The position numbers were made by a program, and so were the translations under genes. From the NCBI GenBank assembly GCA_018663815.1, contig JABJPQ010000228.1:1-5421 (forward strand): a DNA stretch of 5,421 nt. Direction: 5' to 3'. Below are positions 1 to 4,824 of the stretch, one piece after another; the first letter of the stretch is position 1, and each line of letters opens with the position of its first letter. Source of the DNA: Halobacteriovoraceae bacterium. GTDB taxonomy: Bacteria; Bdellovibrionota; Bacteriovoracia; Bacteriovoracales; Bacteriovoracaceae. Below the pieces are notes generated by a model. It was not told the DNA's origin. It saw nothing but the letters and a program-made list of their open reading frames with translations, and ran no database searches.

Positions 1-47
1 ACTAAAATACTGATAATGATTGTTATTGATATTTTTATTTTTTCCAT
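1..47 (-). CDS. 5' end of a gene for an exported or membrane protein (partial)
   Basis: An ATG at 47-45 lies one base after the stop codon of the anti-sigma gene and opens a frame that stays open to the left edge. The visible residues begin MEKIKISITIIISIL: a Lys-containing start followed by an unbroken hydrophobic run, as in a signal peptide or first membrane helix. A purine-rich ribosome binding site (AAAGGAAA) lies just upstream, inside the last codons of the anti-sigma gene, so the two genes are probably translationally coupled. Genes directly downstream of an anti-sigma factor are often targets or accessories of the same sigma system, but only 15 codons are visible and no function can be assigned. 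Confidence 0.6.
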   Translation of the reverse strand, partial: MEKIKISITIIISIL

Positions 48-48
48 G

Positions 49-708
49 TTATTTTCCTTTTATTTCATGGGAGTTGAGTAAATCCTTTACCAGCAATCCT
101 GTCTGGATTACCGATTCCTTCGATCCTCTTTCCAATTGTTGAAAACCACTGTTTACCAGTTGCAGGTCATATTGTCTTTTTCTCTCTATCTCATCATTTA
201 GAGTCTGAAATGCATTCAGATTTTCTCTCCGGGTTTGGTAATTGTTTTTCTGAATCATTTGGGAAACAAGCTGTATAGTTTCCATTTGGTATTTTCTATT
301 CAATAATTCTACATTCTGGAAATCTTCATTATTCATACTATCATTGGTAATTTCCTGTCCACCAAAAGCGACTAAAATGCCATCATCTCCGTATTGGAAA
401 AGTGGTTTTGAAATAAACAATGTTAAAAATATTATGGCAGCCGCGATACCCCATTTCATAGAATATACTAAAAGATTATTCACTTGCAATGAGAATGAAC
501 TGGGAGCTATTTGTGGAAGGTTGAGATCTTCAGTATTTTCAATTTCCTCTATTTCGACAAGGATATTTTTAGTAATCCTAAGTTCATCGAATTCGGCCTT
601 ACAGCTGTCACAGCTTTGAATATGTTTCTCTGTTAATTGTCTGTCATCATCTGTCAATTCGTCAAAAAGCAGATCTGTCAGTTTATCTTTTATATCAGTA
701 CATTTCAT
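49..708 (-). CDS. Zinc-finger anti-sigma factor, single-pass membrane protein
   Basis: A 219-residue protein with the layout of a ZAS-type anti-sigma factor, which holds an ECF sigma factor at the inner membrane until a signal releases it. Cys3, His29, Cys33 and Cys36 form the pattern C...HxxxCxxC (KHIQSCDSC) in a small acidic N-terminal cytoplasmic domain. One membrane helix spans about residues 84-100 (KWGIAAAIIFLTLFI). The remaining 115 residues should be periplasmic; they are rich in Gln, Asn, Glu and Arg and probably helical. This C-terminal half resembles anti-sigma proteins I associate with Bacteroidota, Balneolota and Ignavibacteria, though this is recollection only. The start is supported by AGGAG at 719-723, with a 10-base spacer. 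No sigma factor gene lies upstream where one is expected; instead there is a truncated membrane protein and a 28-codon open frame ending in an ATGA overlap with this start. The gene below begins one base after its stop. Confidence 0.75.
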   Translation of the reverse strand: MKCTDIKDKLTDLLFDELTDDDRQLTEKHIQSCDSCKAEFDELRITKNILVEIEEIENTEDLNLPQIAPSSFSLQVNNLLVYSMKWGIAAAIIFLTLFISKPLFQYGDDGILVAFGGQEITNDSMNNEDFQNVELLNRKYQMETIQLVSQMIQKNNYQTRRENLNAFQTLNDEIERKRQYDLQLVNSGFQQLERGSKESVIQTGLLVKDLLNSHEIKGK

Positions 709-770
709 GATATCCGTACTCCTGAATATTCCATTTCTTTAATATCTTTTTGATTGATGTTAATCCATAA
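705..770 (-). pseudogene. Possible residual C-terminus of a missing sigma factor gene
   Basis: On the minus strand a frame different from both neighbouring genes is open from 791 down to a TGA at 707-705. That TGA overlaps the anti-sigma start by four bases (ATGA), the classic coupling of an ECF sigma gene with its anti-sigma gene. The frame ends NQKDIKEMEYSGVRIS. It carries no start or body: upstream of 791 it hits a stop at 794-792 inside the preceding gene. I infer that it may be the last 15-20 codons of a sigma factor whose main part was lost at a junction near 735-775. A chance open frame of 28 codons in AT-rich DNA is also possible; the ATGA overlap and the position are the only support. 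Confidence 0.25.
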
Positions 771-1065
771 TAACATCTGGATTTCTTCTTTTCATAATTG
801 AGCGAACTTCAAAAATTTCATAGAAAGTAATTTCTAATAATCTTTTTGATATCGCAAAGAATGATAAGTCTTCCACTTTCTCTACCGAATTCATATAACG
901 TTGAATTCTTTTCTCAAATTCAACACAGAACCAGTATTCTCTTTTCACTGTCCACCAGATCAGTATTCTTGAGACAATACTTAGTACAAAAACAGTAAGC
1001 ATTGCGGGAATAAGATAATCAGTTGACATTACAACCAATAAATCAATCAAATTTTTAATGAACAT
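760..1065 (-). CDS. Small membrane protein, probably the truncated N-terminal part of a MotA/TolQ/ExbB-like subunit
   Basis: A 101-residue protein with one membrane helix at about residues 17-38 (YLIPAMLTVFVLSIVSRILI). An amphipathic, charged segment follows (WTVKREYWFCVEFEKRIQRY), and the protein ends in a basic stretch, KRRNPDVIMD, directly before TAA. A lone N-terminal helix followed by a charged cytoplasmic stretch is how many MotA/ZorA-type channel subunits begin, and the gene before it encodes a MotB-type partner. Full-length members have three or more membrane helices and at least about 200 residues, so this would be a fragment. The ATG at 1065-1063 has GAGG seven bases upstream, overlapping the stop of the preceding gene, with eight bases between stop and start, so coupled translation is likely. 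It could instead be a complete small accessory membrane protein. Co-transcription with the gene before it is nearly certain; the channel-subunit identity is inference. Confidence 0.5.
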   Translation of the reverse strand: MFIKNLIDLLVVMSTDYLIPAMLTVFVLSIVSRILIWWTVKREYWFCVEFEKRIQRYMNSVEKVEDLSFFAISKRLLEITFYEIFEVRSIMKRRNPDVIMD

Positions 1066-1073
1066 TCTAAACC

Positions 1074-3026
1074 TCAGTCCTTTAGATTAAATCGTATAAT
1101 AACTTTCTGTGATTTTTTGCAGTCAAATTTCTTGCAATACTCTCTTCTATTTAAACCAGATGCGATATTTCGCCCCTCAACTCCTTCTGCGAGGTAACTA
1201 CGCCCAGTAACCTTTACAAGAGGAGTGATCTTTCTTTGGTATTTAAACTTCATCTTACTTACATCCGTCATATATCCAAATATACTTTTCGCTCTCTTAA
1301 AAGATAAATCTAAATTATAATTAAGAGCCGCTCTATCTTTTTTATCAAGACTTTTTGGATCTACAAATTTCCCTTTATAGGTTGGAGAAGAAAAACCAAT
1401 AATTTCTACATTTTTAATATTTTCAGCAATCTTCTTATTTTTAAATAAAGCACTTGAGTATTCAGGTAAAAATTTTCGTAGCACTTTTTTCATATGCGCT
1501 TTAAGATTTGAGCTTCCTGAGTCAAAGTATTCATCACCAAAATTAATGGTAACCTCTCCGGTTTTGCCATCAACGTTAGCCTTAATTCCATTTTTGGTAA
1601 GACTTCTTTTTATATCTCTCGCTAATTTCTTCTTAGCCTCAACAATCTTTTTGTATTTTTTTAAGTCGCCTGATAAATTCTGATTCTTTTGTTTAAGATC
1701 ATTAACTGATGCCAAGAATCTTTTATGATCCTTTTTAGCATTATCAAGCTTAGCCTGAAACTTATTGGCTTTTTGTTCCATTTGCCCTAAAGCATCCTGA
1801 GCATTAGTAACTTTAGACTCAAGGTCAGATAACGTTGACTCCAACATTTTTCTTTCATTTTGGGCTTGTTGTTTAAACTCTGCTAGGCGCTTAGATTTTT
1901 CTGCAGCAGATACTTGTTCCTTCTTTAACTTAGCTTGAAGGTTTTTCCTTTGAGAGTTAATTTTATTTTCAAAGTCGTTTTGCAGACTTGAGACTTTACT
2001 CTTATAATTTTCTTCTGCTTGTTTGTATTCATTTTCAAGCTGCTCTTTTTGCGCTTCTTTCTGTTGTATATTTTGATTTGCGACTTCGAGTCTTTGATTA
2101 GCATTGTCGATTTCACTTTCAAGACCTGAAAGTTTTGATGAAATACTTTCTTTCTCTTTTTTGAGATTATTAACTTTCTTTTGATTTTGTAACCTTAAAG
2201 TTAGCACTTCTTGTCGCATTTGCTTTTGGGTCTTTTTCTTGGCTTTTGCTTCAAGTTTTAGCTCTTTGATTTTATCTGAGAGGTTATTATTCAAACTAGA
2301 AATCATCTTCTCATTATTAACAATTAACTCTTTCTTTTGATTTAAATTAGATTCTAAGCTGTCTATTTCTTCTCTTTTTTGGTCTAGATCAAATTGTCTC
2401 TGAGCAATTTCATTATTTTGTTCTTCAATTTTAGCTTTTGCTTGCTCAATCTTATTTACTTTAGATTTGATACTACTGGCTTGATCAGTAATTGTTTGGT
2501 TCATATCAACTATTTTATTTTGTTGACCTGTAATGATTTCTTTTTTCGCAACAATTAAGCTATCCCTTTTTCGAATACGTTTTTTGGCCAATAGATTTGT
2601 ATTAATTATATTTCTTACGAGCTGCTGATACTGATTTAAAGATTCTGTTGTTTTCGCATTTTTGTTTGCCTTTTTAATTAGCTCTCTTCTTTTTCTTTCA
2701 GCTTCTGATTGAAGTAATTCTAAATTAGACATTAAATCTTTATATTGTGCTATTTCATTTTCTTTTGCATCATTTTCTAAGTAATCACCCTTAAGAGTAT
2801 TATAAGCTCGCAACTGTCTTTTAAGATCTTCATTTTCTTTAGCAAGTACTTTTGTTCGAGCATTATTTGATAAATTATTTGTTCCTGTCTTAACACTAGA
2901 GACGACATACAGAAGTAGAAAAACAACCGACAATACCATAAATAAATCTGAGTTTGATGTCCAGTGCTCTCCGCCACCGCCAGTTCCCTCAGTTCTCGAT
3001 TTAGATTTTTCATAGTCAAAGGCCAT
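1074..3026 (-). CDS. MotB/ZorB-like inner-membrane protein with a giant coiled coil and C-terminal OmpA-like domain
   Basis: A 650-residue protein. Residues 1-27 form a short cytoplasmic tail with a Gly run (GTGGGGEHW) leading to SNSD. One membrane helix spans about 28-45 (LFMVLSVVFLLLYVVSSV), and Asp27 sits at its start as the ion-carrying Asp does in MotB and ZorB. Residues about 52-475 are an almost unbroken Lys/Glu/Gln/Asn-rich coiled coil. An OmpA-like domain covers about 475-648: FDSGSSNLK at 501-509, VEIIGFSS at 540-547, and NLDLSFKRA at 571-579, which holds the conserved LSxxRA Arg (Arg578). The usual GHTD motif is GFSS here, so the Asp that grips diaminopimelate in peptidoglycan-binding members is Ser547. 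Cys631 and Cys636 lie near the end. Known families of this layout pair with a MotA/TolQ-type channel to use ion flow for mechanical work. The ATG at 3026 has a purine-rich site (AAGAGAG) upstream and opens the minus-strand operon. Confidence 0.75.
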   Translation of the reverse strand: MAFDYEKSKSRTEGTGGGGEHWTSNSDLFMVLSVVFLLLYVVSSVKTGTNNLSNNARTKVLAKENEDLKRQLRAYNTLKGDYLENDAKENEIAQYKDLMSNLELLQSEAERKRRELIKKANKNAKTTESLNQYQQLVRNIINTNLLAKKRIRKRDSLIVAKKEIITGQQNKIVDMNQTITDQASSIKSKVNKIEQAKAKIEEQNNEIAQRQFDLDQKREEIDSLESNLNQKKELIVNNEKMISSLNNNLSDKIKELKLEAKAKKKTQKQMRQEVLTLRLQNQKKVNNLKKEKESISSKLSGLESEIDNANQRLEVANQNIQQKEAQKEQLENEYKQAEENYKSKVSSLQNDFENKINSQRKNLQAKLKKEQVSAAEKSKRLAEFKQQAQNERKMLESTLSDLESKVTNAQDALGQMEQKANKFQAKLDNAKKDHKRFLASVNDLKQKNQNLSGDLKKYKKIVEAKKKLARDIKRSLTKNGIKANVDGKTGEVTINFGDEYFDSGSSNLKAHMKKVLRKFLPEYSSALFKNKKIAENIKNVEIIGFSSPTYKGKFVDPKSLDKKDRAALNYNLDLSFKRAKSIFGYMTDVSKMKFKYQRKITPLVKVTGRSYLAEGVEGRNIASGLNRREYCKKFDCKKSQKVIIRFNLKD

Positions 3027-3137
3027 TTTTTCTCTCTTTGAAACAGTTTACTTAATCCCTTTCGTCAATAAATTCATAGAGCGTTAGCAAGTTTTTCATG
3101 TAAGTAATTAAAATTTTAACTTTGGAAAAATTTCAAT

Positions 3138-3165
3138 AGTTTAAATACTTTAGCAAAACACTCAA
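3138..3165 (-). promoter_or_regulatory. Candidate promoter of the MotB-like operon
   Basis: Reading the minus strand, TTGAGT (3165-3160) and TAAACT (3143-3138) each match the sigma-70 consensus at four of six bases and are 16 bases apart. The -35 box overlaps a small inverted repeat, ACTC-N5-GAGT (3160-3172), which could be an operator or chance. Transcription would begin about 100 bases before the ATG at 3026. No better match was seen closer to the gene; TTGACG near 3070 lacks a good -10. Confidence 0.25.
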
Positions 3166-3178
3166 CACGAGTATTAGA

Positions 3179-3223
3179 AGCCGGAAAGGGCCAGATTTAC
3201 GCATCTAAGCTATTTCGTCCCCC
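3179..3223. other. GC-rich island in AT-rich intergenic DNA, possible structured RNA
   Basis: About half of these 45 bases are G or C, against roughly a quarter in the flanking DNA. They contain GCC-N6-GGC, an AGAT (3193-3196) / ATCT (3203-3206) hairpin with a six-base loop, and GGG (3188-3190) that could close over this hairpin by pairing with the C run at 3219-3223. Local GC enrichment is a known sign of structured RNA in AT-rich genomes. It does not match a tRNA, tmRNA, SRP RNA or c-di-GMP riboswitch pattern that I can recognise, and the strand is undecided. Confidence 0.25.
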
Positions 3224-3323
3224 TATAAAATCTTAATCAAGAATAGATCATTCATCTGCTAAATTTTGTTTGCTTCTAATCGTTTTTAAATATTGTGAGT
3301 AATGTTATTGAAGTAATGATAAA

Positions 3324-3360
3324 AAGCTTAGCCAATTAAAGTATGGCTTATCTTAAGCTT
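3324..3360. repeat. Inverted repeat AAGCTTA...TAAGCTT with inner stem
   Basis: AAGCTTA (3324-3330) is the exact reverse complement of TAAGCTT (3354-3360). Directly inside, GCCA (3331-3334) pairs with TGGC (3344-3347) around a nine-base loop, leaving a six-base bulge on one side. The right arm also lies in a separate ten-base palindrome, TTAAGCTTAA (3353-3362). No U tract follows on either strand, so it is not an obvious terminator. It could be a protein-binding site or the first helix of a structured leader. Confidence 0.4.
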
Positions 3361-3364
3361 AAAA

Positions 3365-3430
3365 CCTCTCAAGTATCTGTTTTTCAAATACGCTAGCACC
3401 TCAATAACTTAAAATAAAGTGTTCTAGAGG
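3365..3430 (+). repeat. Inverted-repeat cluster with competing pairings
   Basis: CCTCT (3365-3369) can close on AGAGG (3426-3430). Inside lies a hairpin, GTATcTG (3373-3379) with CAaATAC (3385-3391) around a T5 loop. A second stem, CTAG (3393-3396) with CTAG (3424-3427) extended by CAC (3397-3399) with GTG (3419-3421), shares bases with the closing helix, so the two cannot form together. Mutually exclusive helices upstream of a gene are typical of leader regulation, but these stems are short and AT-rich and may be chance. Confidence 0.25.
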
Positions 3431-3455
3431 CTTAAAAATGTCTAATTAATTTACA

Positions 3456-3461
3456 TATAAT
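3456..3461 (+). promoter_or_regulatory. Candidate -10 box for the 3566 gene
   Basis: A perfect TATAAT, preceded at 18 bases by only a weak -35-like TTAAAA (3432-3437). A transcript would start near 3468 and carry a leader of about 100 bases before the ATG at 3566. In DNA this AT-rich a single TATAAT can occur by chance; its position upstream of a plus-strand gene is the main support. Confidence 0.35.
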
Positions 3462-3510
3462 TAATACCTAATCTAAGGAGTTTTTACCCAAGTTATCACT
3501 AAAGCTGAAA

Positions 3511-3551
3511 TAATTAAGACATATTAATAATTAAAAGCAGTACTTAATTAA
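3511..3551. repeat. Three TAATTAA motifs at exact 17-base spacing
   Basis: TAATTAA occurs at 3511-3517, 3528-3534 and 3545-3551, starts exactly 17 bases apart, with unrelated spacer sequence. Two further copies lie at 3443-3449 and 3458-3464, and one at 3105-3111. The last copy ends four bases before the AGGAGG of the 3566 gene. Spaced AT motifs could be binding sites for a regulator or nucleoid protein or curved DNA; no known operator is recognised. Confidence 0.4.
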
Positions 3552-3554
3552 ACT

Positions 3555-3560
3555 AGGAGG
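3555..3560 (+). promoter_or_regulatory. Strong ribosome binding site of the 3566 gene
   Basis: AGGAGG with a five-base spacer before ATG at 3566, close to the ideal anti-Shine-Dalgarno match and the strongest such site in the window. It fixes the start and suggests high translation. Confidence 0.85.
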
Positions 3561-3565
3561 TTTAC

Positions 3566-4057
3566 ATGATTAAAGCTTTTGCTATATTTTTAACAATCTT
3601 TGGATGTCAATTGAGTCTCTTTGCTGGAGAGCCTCAGGAAGTTGAAATTCAAGAAGTAAACAACCTTACTGTTTCTAATAAACGAATTGGCTCTGATCCA
3701 ATGTGGGGAAATAAAGGCAAAACCGTAGCGATTGCTTCATTTGGGTCAAATGGTCAAAAATATGTAATATATTTTCCTCATGCTACAAGTATGGAACTCG
3801 TTAGAGATTACTTAAAAGAAGTAAAAATTTATTATTTAGATAATACAAAAATAACAAAATGGCTAGAAGGTTACTACATGTTTACTTACGAAAAACCTGA
3901 AGGGTGGTCCCATGAATTTTATATGCTTGATGATGAACAAAAAAAAGCAGTTACTACAACCTATATGTCACAAGCTGACTTGGAGCTACCATTAATTGGT
4001 CAAACTATAGGCTCGGTAATGAGTTTTGTTTACTCCAAGCAACAAGTAAAAAACTAG
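3566..4057 (+). CDS. Small exported protein of unknown function
   Basis: A 163-residue protein I do not recognise. The N-terminus MIKAFAIFLTIFGCQLSLFA is a signal peptide: one Lys, a hydrophobic core and probable cleavage after Ala20, before GEP. Cys14 follows IFG, which loosely resembles a lipobox, but the preceding segment is unusually short, so a lipoprotein is less likely. The mature part is about 143 residues and mixed in charge, with an aromatic-rich middle (VIYFPHAT, VKIYYLD, GYYMFTYEKPEGWSHEFYM) suggesting a compact beta-containing fold; it has no Cys. The C-terminal part includes LPLIGQTIGSVMSFVY. The start is fixed by the AGGAGG at 3555. It should act in the periplasm or outside the cell. 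The next gene begins 94 bases downstream on the same strand, also encodes an exported protein, and may be co-transcribed. Confidence 0.75.
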   Translation: MIKAFAIFLTIFGCQLSLFAGEPQEVEIQEVNNLTVSNKRIGSDPMWGNKGKTVAIASFGSNGQKYVIYFPHATSMELVRDYLKEVKIYYLDNTKITKWLEGYYMFTYEKPEGWSHEFYMLDDEQKKAVTTTYMSQADLELPLIGQTIGSVMSFVYSKQQVKN

Positions 4058-4081
4058 ACCACTAGAAAAATGAATAATATT

Positions 4082-4097
4082 TGAGCAAATTAGCTCA
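4082..4097 (+). terminator. Weak hairpin after the 3566 gene
   Basis: TGAGC (4082-4086) and GCTCA (4093-4097) form a five-pair stem with a six-base loop, 25 bases after the stop. The following bases are A-rich rather than T-rich, so it would be a poor plus-strand terminator; it may only attenuate or protect the upstream message. Confidence 0.2.
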
Positions 4098-4151
4098 GAC
4101 ATAAAAAATAAACCGCACAGATTAAGATAGATTATTAACAACGGAGAAAAA

Positions 4152-4397
4152 ATGAAAAAACTATTAACTTGTATTTTACTTATAAGTTCAATATCGACCT
4201 TCAGTGCAGTAGATACTAAGAAAGAAGAAATCTTAGAAAAACTAAAAGATTGTACAAGTCTCTTTAAAGATCCAGAATGCCTAAAGTCCATAAACGATGC
4301 ATTGGAGTATGCAATCCCTCAAGAAGATATTCGGAATGTCCTACCAGAAGAAGTGATTGTAGAGTTAGCTGAATTCTTATCTTCAATCAGCTATTAA
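4152..4397 (+). CDS. Small exported protein with two cysteines, unknown function
   Basis: An 81-residue protein with a clear signal peptide, MKKLLTCILLISSISTFSA, probably cut after Ala19 (SFS-type small residues before VDTKKEE). The mature protein is only about 62 residues, acidic and predicted helical (KKEEILEKLKDC, ECLKSINDALEYA, PEEVIVELAEFL). Cys34 and Cys43 are the only mature cysteines, nine residues apart, suggesting a disulfide in the periplasm; Cys7 lies in the signal peptide. A GGAG at 4143-4146 with a five-base spacer supports the start. It follows another exported-protein gene by 94 bases and is followed 13 bases later by a strong terminator. I recognise no family; this may be a lineage-specific gene. 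Confidence 0.7.
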   Translation: MKKLLTCILLISSISTFSAVDTKKEEILEKLKDCTSLFKDPECLKSINDALEYAIPQEDIRNVLPEEVIVELAEFLSSISY

Positions 4398-4410
4398 ACA
4401 AAAATAAGAC

Positions 4411-4445
4411 AATAAAAAAGCCCTTAATCTAAGGGCCATTTTATT
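4411..4445. terminator. Bidirectional intrinsic terminator between convergent genes
   Basis: GCCCTT (4420-4425) and AAGGGC (4431-4436) make a perfect six-pair GC-rich stem with a five-base loop. It is flanked by AATAAAA (4411-4417) and TTTTATT (4439-4445), which are complementary to each other across a 2-by-2 internal loop. Each strand therefore ends with a T-rich tract after the hairpin. It lies between the stop of the plus-strand gene at 4397 and the stop of rpmE at 4471 and can serve both. Confidence 0.85.
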
Positions 4446-4470
4446 ATTTAAATAATGTAATAAGTAAGAA

Positions 4471-4725
4471 TTATGATCTAATTTTTCTTGATCTAAATTT
4501 CTTGTTAAATTTCTCAACTCTACCTTCAGTATCAAGAATTTTTTGAGTTCCTGTATAGAAAGGGTGAGAAGCTGAAGAAATATCAACTTTAATGTATGGA
4601 TAAGTTTTACCTTCATGCTCAATAGTGTCTTTAGCATGAATTGTTGATTTAGTAAGAACCTTAAAATCAACTGAAATATCGTGGAATAAAACTTCTCTAT
4701 ATTCTGGGTGAATGTCTTTTCTCAT
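4471..4725 (-). CDS. rpmE2: Large-subunit ribosomal protein bL31, type B (zinc-independent)
   Basis: An 84-residue protein matching the type B form of ribosomal protein L31 (E. coli YkgM-like, also about 87 residues). L31 sits on the central protuberance of the 50S subunit and forms part of a bridge to the 30S subunit. Hallmarks are the opening [12 protein letters not shown], the [18 protein letters not shown] segment at about residues 42-59, and a basic tail ([13 protein letters not shown]). It contains no cysteine, so it lacks the CxxC zinc ribbon of type A L31 and should work without zinc. The ATG at 4725 has AGGA eight bases upstream. In genomes with both types the B form is often zinc-regulated, but no Zur-like palindrome is evident here. 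It follows topA by 99 bases on the same strand and ends at a strong terminator. Confidence 0.95.
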   Translation of the reverse strand: MRKDIHPEYREVLFHDISVDFKVLTKSTIHAKDTIEHEGKTYPYIKVDISSASHPFYTGTQKILDTEGRVEKFNKKFRSRKIRS

Positions 4726-4772
4726 AATTTATATCCTGTTCGTAACTGTATTAATTTAAAAAAGTACGTGAG

Positions 4773-4801
4773 AACTTATTATTTATAGCGATATAAGTCA
4801 A
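4773..4801 (-). promoter_or_regulatory. Candidate promoter of rpmE
   Basis: On the minus strand, TTGACT (4801-4796) matches the -35 consensus at five of six bases. A TAAGTT (4778-4773) follows after 17 bases, a weak -10; AT-rich alternatives such as TAATAA lie nearby with poorer spacing. It sits in the 99-base gap between topA and rpmE, giving rpmE its own transcript besides any read-through. Confidence 0.3.
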
Positions 4802-4824
4802 TATAATAATAAAAACTTCTGACT

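Larger units (their letters stand above)
3027..3565. other. 539-base gene-free intergenic region between divergent transcription units
   Basis: No convincing coding frame lies here on either strand. It must hold the promoters of the minus-strand MotB-like operon and of the plus-strand gene at 3566. Visible content, from left: a weak minus-strand promoter candidate (3138-3165); a GC-rich island (3179-3223); nested inverted repeats (3324-3360 and 3365-3430); a perfect TATAAT on the plus strand (3456-3461); an AAGGAG (3475-3480) with no start codon behind it; and several TAATTAA motifs, three of them 17 bases apart just before the ribosome binding site of the next gene. The region is long for such a compact stretch, so a small RNA or structured leader is plausible but not shown. 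Confidence 0.6.

Noticed and set aside
344..619. Plus-strand open frame of 91 codons
   Set aside because: It lies entirely antisense to the anti-sigma gene, which has a recognisable zinc motif and membrane helix; it has no family features of its own.
1925..2122. Minus-strand frame of 65 codons rich in Lys and Ser
   Set aside because: It is a second reading frame within the A-rich coiled-coil coding sequence of the 650-residue protein, with low-complexity composition.
2777..3019. Minus-strand frame of 80 codons starting close to the MotB-like start
   Set aside because: Out-of-frame overlap with the membrane and early coiled-coil region, whose own frame shows a coherent domain layout.
1074..3026. 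Calling this gene motB or zorB outright
   Set aside because: Flagellar motor or Zorya partner genes (full MotA/ZorA, ZorC, ZorD, ZorE) are not in the window, and the coiled coil is unlike both; only the architecture is shared.
3133..3204. Minus-strand 23-residue frame starting MRKSGPFRLLILVL
   Set aside because: It has a hydrophobic centre but no ribosome binding site, and it overlaps the GC-rich island and the promoter candidate; likely chance.
3150..3223. tRNA-like start on the minus strand (GGGGGAC...TAGCTTAGAT resembles acceptor plus D-arm)
   Set aside because: There is no T-loop (TTCGA) and no complementary acceptor 3' arm at the expected distance.
3179..3260. c-di-GMP (GEMM) or other known riboswitch
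   Set aside because: The conserved GEMM core bases and paired helices are not present, and no other riboswitch consensus was recognised.
3992..4291. Minus-strand frame of 99 codons opposite the two exported-protein genes
   Set aside because: It is antisense to parts of both genes, which have better starts and signal peptides, and it spans their intergenic gap.
4383..4670. Minus-strand frame of 95 codons overlapping rpmE
   Set aside because: It is out of frame with the unmistakable L31 gene and runs through the terminator hairpin.
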